NCBI RefSeq assembly: GCF_016909575.1
Contig: NZ_JAFBGA010000005.1
Span: forward strand, 124,001 to 188,000
DNA from: Streptomyces sp. HB132
Lineage (GTDB): Bacteria; Actinomycetota; Actinomycetes; Streptomycetales; Streptomycetaceae
Length of the DNA stretch: 64,000 bases
Direction of reading: 5' to 3'
Part shown: one piece after another, positions 47,887-57,374 of the stretch
How the letters are laid out: the number at the start of each line of letters is the position of its first letter
Numbering within the stretch: position 1 is the stretch's first letter
The notes under the pieces: generated by a model
What the model saw: the letters and a program-made list of their open reading frames with translations, nothing else
What the model was told of the DNA's origin: nothing
Database searches by the model: none
Position numbers and translations under genes: made by a program

Positions 47887-48972
47887 ATGAGAAGAAGACA
47901 CATGAAATGCCTGGCGGGCGTCACTCTCGCCACGGCCACCACCCTGGGCCTCGCGGCCGTTCCCTCCCTCGCGTCCGGACACAGTGATCTTGTGGTGCAC
48001 CCCGGTGAGTCGATCCAACGCGCGGTCGACGCGGCGCGGCCCGGCGACACCGTCCGCGTCCTGGCCGGCACGTACCGCGAGAGCGTCCTGATCACCAAGC
48101 CCGGACTGACCCTGCGCGGGACGGGCGGGCGGACGGTGATCGCGCCGGCGGCCGCGAAGGGCGCCAAGGCCGCCAACGCCTGTGCCACGGGCGGGAACGG
48201 CCTCTGCGTCATCGGGAAGAAGGGCCGGACGGTCGACGACGTCCGCATCCGCTCACTTACCGTCTCCGGCTTCGGCAAGAGCGGCATCTGGGCGTCCTGG
48301 ACCGACGGTCTCTCCGTCCGCGGGGTCTCCACCCTCAAGAACGGCACCTGGGGCATCGCGCAGGAACGTTCCACCCGGGGCGACTTCCGGCACAACACCG
48401 CTACCGGCAACGGTGACGCGGGCATCTTCGTCGCCAACTCGGTCAGCGAGGAGGGCGGGGCGACCGACACGGGCGGGACCCTGATCGTGGACAACTCCGT
48501 GCGCGGGAACCGCATCGGCGTCACCGCCCGCCGGGTCAGGAACCTCGTGATCGACGGCAACACCCTGACCGGCAACTGCAGCGGCGTGTTCGTCGTGGGT
48601 GACGAGTCCAAGCCGGCGGCCGGGGCGATGACGATCAGCGGCAACCGGATCGTCAGGAACAACAAGTTCTGTCCGGCGACCCCGCGCCTGTCCGCGATCC
48701 AGGGATCCGGCATCGTCCTCACCGGCAGCGAGGCCACGAACGTGCATTCCAACATCATCCGGGGCAACGTGGGCTCCACGCCGCTCTCCGGCGGAATCCT
48801 GCTGTTCAAGAGCTTCGTGGGTGCGCTGAACACCGACAACACCATCAGCGACAACCTCGTGCGCGGCAACAAGCCGGCCGACCTCGCCAACCGCGACACC
48901 TCCGGCACCGGCAACACCTTCGTCAGCAACACCTGCGGGACGTCCGTCCCGGCCGGGATGTGTGCCGGATGA
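47887..48972 (+). CDS. Secreted right-handed parallel beta-helix protein
   Basis: 361 residues from ATG 47887; ATG 47902 (MKCLAGVTLATATTLGLAAV) is an alternative. Signal peptide about 1-35. The rest is a parallel beta-helix, as in pectate-lyase-like and NosD-like proteins: VVHPGESIQRAVDAARPGDT, VRVLAGTYRESVLITKPGLT, then regular rungs (LVIDGNTLTGNCSGVFVVGD; MTISGNRIVRNNKFC). No lyase catalytic residues could be assigned, so polysaccharide binding or an inactive relative is possible. It lies 43 bp upstream of the O-methyltransferase on the same strand, next to the spore-pigment cluster. Confidence 0.88.
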   Translation: MRRRHMKCLAGVTLATATTLGLAAVPSLASGHSDLVVHPGESIQRAVDAARPGDTVRVLAGTYRESVLITKPGLTLRGTGGRTVIAPAAAKGAKAANACATGGNGLCVIGKKGRTVDDVRIRSLTVSGFGKSGIWASWTDGLSVRGVSTLKNGTWGIAQERSTRGDFRHNTATGNGDAGIFVANSVSEEGGATDTGGTLIVDNSVRGNRIGVTARRVRNLVIDGNTLTGNCSGVFVVGDESKPAAGAMTISGNRIVRNNKFCPATPRLSAIQGSGIVLTGSEATNVHSNIIRGNVGSTPLSGGILLFKSFVGALNTDNTISDNLVRGNKPADLANRDTSGTGNTFVSNTCGTSVPAGMCAG

Positions 48973-49015
48973 CGGCTCACCGCCGCACAAGTCGCACGAG
49001 GAGAAACGAGACGGT

Positions 49016-50101
49016 ATGACGACCGTGAGCCCCACCCCCGACACCACCCCCGCCACACCCCCTCTCACCACACCTCAGGTTTCCGCCGGCCAGAACCCGC
49101 CTCCGTCCATGCGGCTCCGGGAACTCGCGTTCGGGGCGGCCTGCGCCGCGGCCGTGCGCGCGGCGGCCAGGCTGGGCGTCGCCGACGCGCTGGGCGAGGC
49201 ACCGGCATCGGCCGCGGAACTCGCACTGGTCGTGGACGCCGAACCGGCACCCCTGCGACGGCTGCTGCGCGCACTGTGCTGCTACGGGATCTTCAGCGAG
49301 GCGGCCGACGGGAAGTTCGTGCACACGGACATGTCCCGGCTGCTGCGTGAGGACGACCCGAACAGCCTGAAGTACATCGCCCTGTGGTGCACGGAACCCT
49401 GGACCTGGGACGTCTGGCCGCACCTCGACGACGCGGTGCGCTCCGGCTCGAGCGTCTTCCCGGGGACCTTCGGCAAGGGCTTCTTCGAGTACCTCCACCA
49501 GGACGCGGGCGAGTCCGCGCAGGTGTTCAACCGGGCCATGACCACCTCCAGCGTGCAGTCCGCGCAGGACGTGGCCGACCTCCTGGACCTCACCGGGGTG
49601 TCCTCGGTCGCCGACATCGGCGGCGGTCAGGGACATGTTCTGGCGAGTCTGCTCGAGAAGCACCCCTCGGTGCACGGAACCCTCCTGGACCTGCCGGGCG
49701 TCGTGGCCCGCGCGGACGCCCGGCTGCGAGAAGGCGGCCGGCTCGCCGACCGGGTCCGGATCGTGCCCGGGGACTGCCGTGAGGACATCCCGTTCGAGGT
49801 GGATCTGTACATCATCAAGAACATCCTCGAATGGGACGACGAGAGCACCCGCCGGACCCTCGCCAATGTCGTCGCCGCGGCCCGGCCCGGCGCCCGAGTG
49901 GTGATCATCGAGAATCTGGTGGACGACACCCCCTCGATGAGGTTCACCACCGCCATGGACCTGCTGCTCCTGCTCAACGTCGGGGGCGCCAAGCACACCC
50001 GGGAGAGCCTGGTCGGGCGGATGTCCGACGCGGGTCTGCGGGTGGGCGAGATCCACCCCGTCAACGCGTACCTGCACGCCTTCGAGTGTGTCGTGCCGTA
50101 G
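49016..50101 (+). CDS. SAM-dependent O-methyltransferase (hydroxyindole/AcsN type)
   Basis: 361 residues from ATG 49016. The N-terminal dimerisation winged helix (LRELAFGAACAAAVRAAARL, ALGEAPASAAELALVVDAEP) precedes the methyltransferase fold with SAM motif VADIGGGQGHVLASLL and LHGTLLDLP-type motif (VHGTLLDLPGVVARA). IIKNILEWDDESTRRTLANV holds the family's substrate/catalytic region. This class methylates phenolic hydroxyls in aromatic polyketides, so it may tailor the neighbouring spore pigment; that is inference. It converges on the cluster across a long hairpin. Confidence 0.9.
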   Translation: MTTVSPTPDTTPATPPLTTPQVSAGQNPPPSMRLRELAFGAACAAAVRAAARLGVADALGEAPASAAELALVVDAEPAPLRRLLRALCCYGIFSEAADGKFVHTDMSRLLREDDPNSLKYIALWCTEPWTWDVWPHLDDAVRSGSSVFPGTFGKGFFEYLHQDAGESAQVFNRAMTTSSVQSAQDVADLLDLTGVSSVADIGGGQGHVLASLLEKHPSVHGTLLDLPGVVARADARLREGGRLADRVRIVPGDCREDIPFEVDLYIIKNILEWDDESTRRTLANVVAAARPGARVVIIENLVDDTPSMRFTTAMDLLLLLNVGGAKHTRESLVGRMSDAGLRVGEIHPVNAYLHAFECVVP

Positions 50102-50119
50102 CGCGGCCCCGGCGGACAG

Positions 50120-50165
50120 CGATCGCCCCGGGTCCGGCACTCAGGTGCCGGACCCGGGGCGATCG
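50120..50165. terminator. Perfect 21-bp-stem bidirectional terminator
   Basis: Arms 50120-50140 and 50145-50165 are perfectly complementary over 21 bp with loop TCAG. It lies between the convergent methyltransferase and cyclase genes, 19 bp and 9 bp from the two stop codons. Confidence 0.85.
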
Positions 50166-50173
50166 TCCGTGTG

Positions 50174-50506
50174 TCAGGCGGCGCCGTCGCTCTGCCAACG
50201 GTAGAACTGCTGCGCCATCGCGTCCTTGGGGCCGCGCCAGGTCTGCGGGTCGTAAGGGCTCACGAACGCGGTGAGCCGGTCGCTGATGGCCTTGAACTCC
50301 GGGTGCTCCGTCACCTTGGCGATCTCCGGGCCCGGAGGGCGGTCGGACTCGATCAGGTGGAGGTACACGTCGCCGAACTGGAACAGGGTGCGCCTGTTCA
50401 CGCCGACGAGGTGCGGCAGGTCGGTGTCGTCGGAGGCCGCGAACAGCTTCGCGATGTCCGGCGCGGATTCGGGTGCCATCCGGGCGACGATCAGTGCGTG
50501 GTGCAT
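50174..50506 (-). CDS. whiE-ORFVII: TcmI-type polyketide cyclase (whiE ORFVII type)
   Basis: 110 residues of the ferredoxin-like cyclase fold (MHHALIVARMAPESAPDIAK, LPHLVGVNRRTLFQFGDVYL, HPEFKAISDRLTAFVSPYDP). It matches the TcmI/WhiE-ORFVII family, dimeric cyclases for later ring closure of aromatic polyketides. It is the last gene of the minus-strand cluster, 19 bp after the aromatase, and ends at a strong terminator. Confidence 0.92.
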   Translation of the reverse strand: MHHALIVARMAPESAPDIAKLFAASDDTDLPHLVGVNRRTLFQFGDVYLHLIESDRPPGPEIAKVTEHPEFKAISDRLTAFVSPYDPQTWRGPKDAMAQQFYRWQSDGAA

Positions 50507-50525
50507 CTGGCTGCCTTTCGGGGCA

Positions 50526-51264
<739 letters not shown>

Positions 51265-51280
51265 GAGGGACTACTCCTTC

Positions 51281-52531
51281 TCACAGCGAGGTGTCGGTGG
51301 GCTGCCGCAGCACCAGGGCCGAGTTCGAGCCCATCAGCCCGCGGCTCAGCACGAGCGCCGTGCGCAGTTCTGCGGCACGCGCGCGTCCGGTGACCACGTC
51401 GAGGTCGTGGCACACGTCGAAGACGTTGGGCGTCGGGGGGATCAGACCGTGTTCCATGGCGAGTACGGCCGCGGACGTGTCCAGCACGGGCGCTCCGCAG
51501 TAGGCGCGGCCGATACCGGTCTTGGGTGCCGTGACGGGTACGCGCCGCCCGTGCGCGCCGAGGGCGTCGGCGATCGCCAGGGCCTCGGCACGGTCCGCCG
51601 AGGGCACACCGAGTGCGTCCGCGAAGACCACGTCGATCTCCTCGGGTGCGCAGCCGGCTTCGCGCAGTGCGCCTTCGATCGCCCTGGCCAGCCCCGCACG
51701 GGATTCCTCCCACCGTGCGGCGCCGGTGAAGGTGGCGGCGTGCCCGGCCAGTTCGGCCCGGATCCTCGCGCCTCGGTCGCGGGCCGCCGTGTCCGCCTCC
51801 ACCACCAGCATGGCGCCGCCCTCGGCCGGTACGAATCCGCAGGCGTCGGCGGTGAACGGCCGGTATGCGCGGGTGGGTTCGTCACTCAGGCTGAGGTCGT
51901 CGTAGCCGAGCTGGCAGACGACGGAGTACGGAGCGAGCGGCGCTTCGGCCGCACCGACGACGACGGCGTCGGTGCCTCCGCGGATGGAGCGCGCCGCGTG
52001 CATGAGCGCGTCCAGCCCGCCGGCCTCGTCGCTGGCGACGACGGCGCACGGCCCCTTGAAGCCGCCCCGGATCGAGATCTGGCCGGTGCTGGCAGCGTAG
52101 AACCAGGCGATGGACTGGTAGGGGCCGACGAAGCGGGAGCCCTGCCCCCAGAGCCGCTGCAGTTCTCGCTGGCCGAACTCACCGCCGCCGGATCCGGCGG
52201 CGGTGACCACGCCCACCTTGAACGGCGCGTCCTCGTAGTCGGCTCGCCCGAGCCGGGCGTCGTCGAGGGCGAGGTCGGCCGCCGCCATCGCGTAGTGCGT
52301 GAAGCGGTCGGTCTGGACGAGGTAGCGCTCCTCGATGAACGCCACCGGGTCGAAGTCCCTGACCTCGCCCGCGACCTTCAGCGGGAGGTTCTCGCAGCCC
52401 TCGCGGGACACCAGGTCGAGGACGCTGACGCCTTCCTGGGTCTGCTTCCAGAAAGCACCGGCGCCGGTCCCGTTGGGGGCTACGACGCCGATCCCCGTGA
52501 TGACGGAGCGGCGGTGTGCCGGGGTGTTCAT
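51281..52531 (-). CDS. whiE-ORFIV: Ketosynthase beta / chain-length factor (whiE ORFIV type)
   Basis: 416 residues from ATG 52531, overlapping the KS-alpha stop (ATGA). It has the thiolase fold without the active-site cysteine: the nucleophile region reads [20 protein letters not shown], with Glu where many chain-length factors have Gln. [20 protein letters not shown] and [19 protein letters not shown] fit the family. KS-beta pairs with KS-alpha, sets chain length and primes by malonyl decarboxylation. A longer frame running into KS-alpha is an artefact. Confidence 0.95.
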   Translation of the reverse strand: MNTPAHRRSVITGIGVVAPNGTGAGAFWKQTQEGVSVLDLVSREGCENLPLKVAGEVRDFDPVAFIEERYLVQTDRFTHYAMAAADLALDDARLGRADYEDAPFKVGVVTAAGSGGGEFGQRELQRLWGQGSRFVGPYQSIAWFYAASTGQISIRGGFKGPCAVVASDEAGGLDALMHAARSIRGGTDAVVVGAAEAPLAPYSVVCQLGYDDLSLSDEPTRAYRPFTADACGFVPAEGGAMLVVEADTAARDRGARIRAELAGHAATFTGAARWEESRAGLARAIEGALREAGCAPEEIDVVFADALGVPSADRAEALAIADALGAHGRRVPVTAPKTGIGRAYCGAPVLDTSAAVLAMEHGLIPPTPNVFDVCHDLDVVTGRARAAELRTALVLSRGLMGSNSALVLRQPTDTSL

Positions 52532-53799
52532 GGAGTTCTCCCGCCTGATCGGGTCATGGCGACGGCGGACTGGAACCCACCGAAGCCGCTGCCGACCGAG
52601 AGCACGCTGCGCAGCTTGAGGGGCCGCGCGGTGCGGGGTACGTAGTCGAGGTCGCACTCGGGGTCGGCGGTCTCGTAGTTGGCCGTGGGCGGCACCGTCT
52701 GGTGCTTGAGGGCCAGGACGCACGCGGCGATCTCGATCGCTCCGATGGCGCCGAGGGAGTGGCCGACCATCGACTTGATCGAGCTCATGGGCACCTTGTA
52801 GGCGTGCGCGCCCAGGGCCCGTTTCACGGCCGCCGTCTCGTGCCTGTCGTTCTGCTTGGTGCCGGAACCGTGCGCGTTGACGTAGTCGACCTGCGATCCG
52901 TCGAGCCGGGCGTGCGCGAGGGCGGTGTTGATGGCCTCGGCCATCTCCAGTCCCTCGGTGGTCAGCCCGGTCATGTGGTAGGCGTTGCCGAAGGTGGCGT
53001 AGCCCGATATCTCGCAGTAGACGGTCGCGCCGCGGGCGCGGGCGTGCTCCAGGTCCTCGAGGATGAGGACGGCGCCGCCCTCGCCCATGACGAAACCGTC
53101 CCTGCGGGCGTCGAACGGCCTGGAGGCGTGTTCCGGGTCGTCGTTGTTCGCCGAGGTCGCCTTGATCGCGTCGAAGCAGGCCACCGTGATGGGGGTGATC
53201 GGCGTGTCGGACGCTCCGGCGACACAGATGTCGACCCGGCCCTCCTCGACGGAGTGGAAGGCGTACCCGATCGCGTCGAGGCCGGAGGTGCAGCCCGTCG
53301 AGACCGTCTGTACGGGCCCGTGGGCGCCGACCTCCTCCGCGACCGCGGAGGCGAGGGTACTGGGAGCGAAGGCCCGCTCGAGGTGGGCTCCCGCCGGCCG
53401 GGGGTCGACGTCCCAGCGCGCGCCGCTGCCGCTGACGGCGACGTAGTCGTGTTCCAGGCGGGTGGTACCGCCGACTGCGGTTCCGAGGGACACCCCGATG
53501 CGCCAGGGGTCCTCCTTCTCCAGGTCGAGTCCGGCGTCGCCCAGTGCCTCCCTGGCCGCCACGAGGGCGAACTGGATGTACCGGTCCGAGCGGGCGATCT
53601 GCTCGGCGTCCAGGCCGTGGGCGACGGGGTCGAAGTCGCACTCGGCGGCGATGCGCGAGCGGAACTCCGCCGGGTCGAACAGTGTGATGCCGCGTGTCGC
53701 CGTACGGCCGTTGGCGAGCAGGTCCCAGAACGCGGGGGCTCCGATGCCGCCGGGTGCGACGACGCCCACCCCGGTGACGGCCACGCGCCGCCGGGTCAT
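52528..53799 (-). CDS. whiE-ORFIII: Ketosynthase alpha (whiE ORFIII type)
   Basis: 423 residues from ATG 53799, overlapping the cupin gene by four bases. The active-site cysteine is in [19 protein letters not shown], and the catalytic histidines in [20 protein letters not shown] and [20 protein letters not shown]. With KS-beta and ACP it forms the minimal type II polyketide synthase, condensing malonyl units into the spore-pigment precursor. The N-terminus [20 protein letters not shown] is standard. Confidence 0.97.
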   Translation of the reverse strand: MTRRRVAVTGVGVVAPGGIGAPAFWDLLANGRTATRGITLFDPAEFRSRIAAECDFDPVAHGLDAEQIARSDRYIQFALVAAREALGDAGLDLEKEDPWRIGVSLGTAVGGTTRLEHDYVAVSGSGARWDVDPRPAGAHLERAFAPSTLASAVAEEVGAHGPVQTVSTGCTSGLDAIGYAFHSVEEGRVDICVAGASDTPITPITVACFDAIKATSANNDDPEHASRPFDARRDGFVMGEGGAVLILEDLEHARARGATVYCEISGYATFGNAYHMTGLTTEGLEMAEAINTALAHARLDGSQVDYVNAHGSGTKQNDRHETAAVKRALGAHAYKVPMSSIKSMVGHSLGAIGAIEIAACVLALKHQTVPPTANYETADPECDLDYVPRTARPLKLRSVLSVGSGFGGFQSAVAMTRSGGRTP

Positions 53800-54239
53800 G
53801 AGGCCGCCCCTGTTCGTTCTGGCGGGGCGTAGCCGTCACCGGGGTCCGCTGTCTCCGTGACCTCGGTGTCCACGTGGCCCAGTTCCGGGCGCGGGGCGAG
53901 CGGGCCGAGGTGGAAGACCATGCGCGCTTCCACGTCTCCGACGTTGCGGAAGCGGTGGCGGACGTGCGGCGGGATCAGCAGGCCCTGGTCGGGCCGCATG
54001 GCGTGCGTCTCGCCGTCCAGGTCCACTTCGAGGAGCCCGTCCACGACGTACACGAACTCTTCGGAGTACGGGTGGTAGTGCTCGCCGATTCGGTCACCGG
54101 GGTCGACGATGGCCAGCCCCATGAAGCCGCTGGTGGCACCCACCGCCGTGGGTGTGAGCAGGGCGCGCAGGTCGCCTCCGCGCCTGCGGTTGGGCTGAGT
54201 CTCGCTGAGGTCCACGATGCGAGGCCGGTGGGTGGTCAT
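53796..54239 (-). CDS. whiE-ORFII: Cupin-domain protein (whiE ORFII / SchB-CurC type)
   Basis: 147 residues. A single cupin barrel: [20 protein letters not shown] with metal-ligand histidines and Glu (EHYHPYSEE), and [20 protein letters not shown] with the second-motif His. Its role in spore-pigment assembly is not fully defined; oxygenase or binding roles are suggested for homologues. It is coupled to KS-alpha by an ATGA overlap. Confidence 0.93.
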   Translation of the reverse strand: MTTHRPRIVDLSETQPNRRRGGDLRALLTPTAVGATSGFMGLAIVDPGDRIGEHYHPYSEEFVYVVDGLLEVDLDGETHAMRPDQGLLIPPHVRHRFRNVGDVEARMVFHLGPLAPRPELGHVDTEVTETADPGDGYAPPERTGAAS

Positions 54240-54309
54240 GGCTGGTCTCCTCCAGGCACTTCGTGCGGTGTGTCGGCAGTGCGGGGTGGGCCCGGTTGCC
54301 GGTGGCGCG

Positions 54310-55428
54310 TCAGGACTGGGTGGCCCGACGGTCGGTGATCAGGTTCATCTCGGCCTGCGCGAGGAAGCGCGCGGCCTCCTGGTCGGTCGTCGGCATGCCG
54401 TTCGCGCCGCCGTCCAGCAGCCGGCCGAGCATGGCCGCCTTGCGGTGGCCGCCGATGCCGAGTGCCTGCGTGGGGTGTGCGCCGAGCGGGCCGTTGACCT
54501 CGAGGAGCCGCACCACGATGTCGTCGCGCTGGAAGATGGTGCTGCTCTCGATGGGGCTCGACGCGTCGTTCGCCGCTTCCTCGTCCTGGCCGGCGAGCAG
54601 CCGGGCCAGTGCCATGCCGCAGCCTTCCTTGGCCTGGTAGAACAGCGAGTGCCGCCGGACGTCCTCGGGGGCGTGGCGTCCTGCCTTCACGTGGTGGACG
54701 GTCGGGAGCGCGGCCCGGGTGAAGAACATCCGGGCGGAGTCGGGATCGTCGAGGTCGCGGTCCTGCTCCAGGTAGGGGTTGATGGCCTCCTCGACGGCCC
54801 TGACCTCCGGCTGGCGGGAGACGTGGCGCAGTGCTGCCATGAGGTCGCCCTCCACCTCGACCGCTCGCACGACACGGTTTCCGTGCATGAAGAGCGAGGT
54901 GCGGCGCAGCCTGGTGTTCTCGTCGACGCGGGCCTGCGGTGAGTCGTAGTCGGCGAGGATCTTCGCGACCCTCTCCTCCGTTCCGGGCTTCACCGTGAAG
55001 GTGAGTGCGTGACGTACGACGCCGTCGCCGAGGCGCGGGCCGGACTGGAGACCGCCCTTGGCCTTGCCCGAGGTGCCCTCGAAGGCGACGCCGGTCTCCC
55101 GCAGGACGCTGAAGCGCAGGGAACGGGTGTCGCGTACGCAGCTGTGCAGCGGCTGCACCGTCGCCACGTGCTCCTCGCTGTTCACCCAGGCGAGGAACGG
55201 CGGCGCGCTCTCCCACTCGCTGGTGATGAGCCACTGCGAGGGGTTCTCGATGGACTGGCACAGCTGGTCACTGATGTGCCCGGGGATCGCGGCCACCTGG
55301 TTGCGCATGTGCTCGTACGCCTCGAGGAACTCGTTCTGGGCGCCGTCGTACAGGTCCATCATCAATATGACCCGGAGCCTCGAACCGTCGAAGGCGGACT
55401 GAGATATCCGTTCCGAGACGTTTGCCAT
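54310..55428 (-). CDS. whiE-ORFI: SchA/CurD-like protein (whiE ORFI type)
   Basis: 372 residues from ATG 55428, with GGAGAG upstream; the frame extends further but without similarity. It has repeated dimeric alpha/beta-barrel-like segments: [20 protein letters not shown] with [20 protein letters not shown], then [20 protein letters not shown] and [20 protein letters not shown]. This matches SchA/CurD-domain proteins at the start of spore-pigment operons. Its exact role is unknown. It is the first gene of the minus-strand cluster. Confidence 0.93.
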   Translation of the reverse strand: MANVSERISQSAFDGSRLRVILMMDLYDGAQNEFLEAYEHMRNQVAAIPGHISDQLCQSIENPSQWLITSEWESAPPFLAWVNSEEHVATVQPLHSCVRDTRSLRFSVLRETGVAFEGTSGKAKGGLQSGPRLGDGVVRHALTFTVKPGTEERVAKILADYDSPQARVDENTRLRRTSLFMHGNRVVRAVEVEGDLMAALRHVSRQPEVRAVEEAINPYLEQDRDLDDPDSARMFFTRAALPTVHHVKAGRHAPEDVRRHSLFYQAKEGCGMALARLLAGQDEEAANDASSPIESSTIFQRDDIVVRLLEVNGPLGAHPTQALGIGGHRKAAMLGRLLDGGANGMPTTDQEAARFLAQAEMNLITDRRATQS

Positions 55429-55701
55429 CTTGCGCTCTCCTTCGAGACTGTGCGGTGGCCACATCCTGTGACCCCTCGTCATCCATCGGTTTCCGTGGAA
55501 GCGGCGCAGGCCCCTGCCCGCCGGTACGTGACGTCCGCCTCCTCGTCGCGAGCATCGCTCCCGCGACTGATCGTGGAACGCCGGTACGGGCGGCGCGAGA
55601 TTTATGAACCGTTCAGGTGAGGCGTCGGCACAAGCCCGGCCGAAGCCCTCCCGCGAGGGCATGGACACTGCATCCGTCACGCGTCCGAGCTGGAGCAACT
55701 G

Positions 55702-57336
55702 ATGAACGAGAACGTCGACCTCCGCGTACCGGTCCTCATCGTGGGCGGCTCCCTGGTGGGCCTGTCCGCCTCCCTCTTCCTGAGCCGGCTCGGGGTCCGT
55801 CACCTGCTCGTGGAGAAGCACAGCAGCACCTCGACCCACCCGCGAGGGCGCGGGAACAACGTCCGCACGATGGAGGTGTTCCGGACCGCGGGCGCGGAGC
55901 AGCTGATCCGGGATGCCGCATCGGTGCTGGCGGACAATCACGGCATCCTCCAGGCCGGGTCGCTCACCGGCGACGACCAGGAGTGGCTGTTCAAGGAGAT
56001 CGACCCGGGCGGCGGGCTCGCCAGGTTCAGCCCCAGCGGCTGGTGCCTGTGCAGCCAGAACGACCTGGAACCGGTGCTCGTCTCCCATGCGCGGGCGCAG
56101 GGCAGCGAGCTGCGCTTCTCCACCGAGCTGCTCACGTTCGAGCAGGACGCGGAGGGGGTCACCGCCGTGGTGAAGGACCGGGCGACCGGGGAGCACACCA
56201 CGGTGCGCGCCGACTACCTCGTCGCGGCCGACGGGCCCCGCAGCCCGGTCCGGGAGCAGTTGGGCATCGGCCGGACCGGTCCGGGCGACCTGTTCCACAA
56301 CGTGAGCATCACGTTCCGCTCACGGCGGCTCGCCTCCGTGGTGGGTGACCGGCGCTTCATCGTCTGCTACCTGACGAACCCGGAGGCGGACGGGGCCCTG
56401 CTGCCCGTGGACAACGAGGAGCAGTGGGTGTTCCACGCACCGTGGCAGCCCGACCGGGGGGAGACCCTGGAGGACTTCACCGACGAGCGGTGCGCGGAGC
56501 ACATCCGCAGGGCGGTCGGGGCGCCGGACCTGGACGTCGAGATCACGGGCAAGGCACCGTGGCACGCCGCCGAGCGGGTCGCCGAACGGTACGGTTCCGG
56601 ACGGGTCTTCCTCGCCGGTGACTCGGCGCACGAGATGTCCCCCACCGGGGCCTTCGGCTCCAACACCGGCATCCAGGACGCGCACAACCTGGCGTGGAAG
56701 CTGGCCGCCGTGCTCGACGAGGCAGCGGGGCCGGGGCTTCTCGGGACGTACGAGGCGGAGCGGCTGCCGGTGGCCAGGGCGACGAGCGCGCGTGCGTCGG
56801 CCCGTTCCGGGGAGCACAGCCATCCGGGCTACGCCGGTTCGCCCGGGCCCGGCGGCGGCCGCAAGGGCGGCATGCTGACGGTCGCACTCGGTTACCGCTA
56901 CGCACGGGGTGCCGTCCTGGGCGTCGACCCGGCCCTCCCGGTGGTGCCTGAGGGCATGGGTCTGACGGGTGAGCCCGGCACGCGGGCACCGCACATGTGG
57001 CTCGGCCGGGACGGCGGTCGCGTGTCGACCCTGGATCTCTACGAGAAGTCGTTCGTCCTGCTGTGCGATGCCAGGTATCCGGACTGGCGGGCGGCGGCTC
57101 AGCAGGTGGCGAAGCGATTGTCGGTCCCCCTGGAGGCCTTCGGTGTCGGCTCCTTCCCGGAGGCGGACCTGAAGACCGAGGACGGGGCCGACTGGGCGGC
57201 CTCCCACGGAACGTCCGCCGAGGGCGCCGTTCTGGTACGTCCCGACGGATTCGTGGCCTGGCGCTCCGAGACCGCCGCGGCGGACCCGGAGGCGACGCTG
57301 TACGAGGTCATGATGACTCTGCTCCACCGCGGCTGA
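55702..57336 (+). CDS. whiE-ORFVIII: FAD-dependent aromatic hydroxylase (whiE ORFVIII type)
   Basis: 544 residues from ATG 55702. FAD-binding motif LIVGGSLVGLSASLFLSRLG at residues 11-30; VAADGPRSPVREQLGI; and the second FAD motif RVFLAGDSAHEMSPTGAFGS. The C-terminal 140 residues form the thioredoxin-like domain of group A flavin hydroxylases (KSFVLLCDARYPDWRAAAQQ). It hydroxylates the polycyclic pigment late in spore maturation. It is divergent from the ORFI-VII operon across 273 bp, as in known whiE loci. Confidence 0.95.
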   Translation: MNENVDLRVPVLIVGGSLVGLSASLFLSRLGVRHLLVEKHSSTSTHPRGRGNNVRTMEVFRTAGAEQLIRDAASVLADNHGILQAGSLTGDDQEWLFKEIDPGGGLARFSPSGWCLCSQNDLEPVLVSHARAQGSELRFSTELLTFEQDAEGVTAVVKDRATGEHTTVRADYLVAADGPRSPVREQLGIGRTGPGDLFHNVSITFRSRRLASVVGDRRFIVCYLTNPEADGALLPVDNEEQWVFHAPWQPDRGETLEDFTDERCAEHIRRAVGAPDLDVEITGKAPWHAAERVAERYGSGRVFLAGDSAHEMSPTGAFGSNTGIQDAHNLAWKLAAVLDEAAGPGLLGTYEAERLPVARATSARASARSGEHSHPGYAGSPGPGGGRKGGMLTVALGYRYARGAVLGVDPALPVVPEGMGLTGEPGTRAPHMWLGRDGGRVSTLDLYEKSFVLLCDARYPDWRAAAQQVAKRLSVPLEAFGVGSFPEADLKTEDGADWAASHGTSAEGAVLVRPDGFVAWRSETAAADPEATLYEVMMTLLHRG

Positions 57337-57374
57337 GGCGGCGCGGCCGGCGGGCCCCACGGGCCCGTCAGCCG
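57330..57374. terminator. Symmetric terminator containing both stop codons
   Basis: CGGCTGA (57330-57336) pairs with TCAGCCG (57368-57374), and GGGCCC (57352-57357) with GGGCCC (57361-57366). Each outer arm contains the stop codon of one of the two convergent genes. Confidence 0.55.

Noticed and set aside
47817..49058. A 413-codon minus-strand frame across the beta-helix gene
   Set aside because: It is antisense to a clear signal-peptide and beta-helix protein and has no recognisable domain.
51281..53839. A single 852-codon frame joining KS-alpha and KS-beta
   Set aside because: Its first half is the wrong frame across KS-alpha; the two ketosynthases are clear separate genes with an ATGA overlap.
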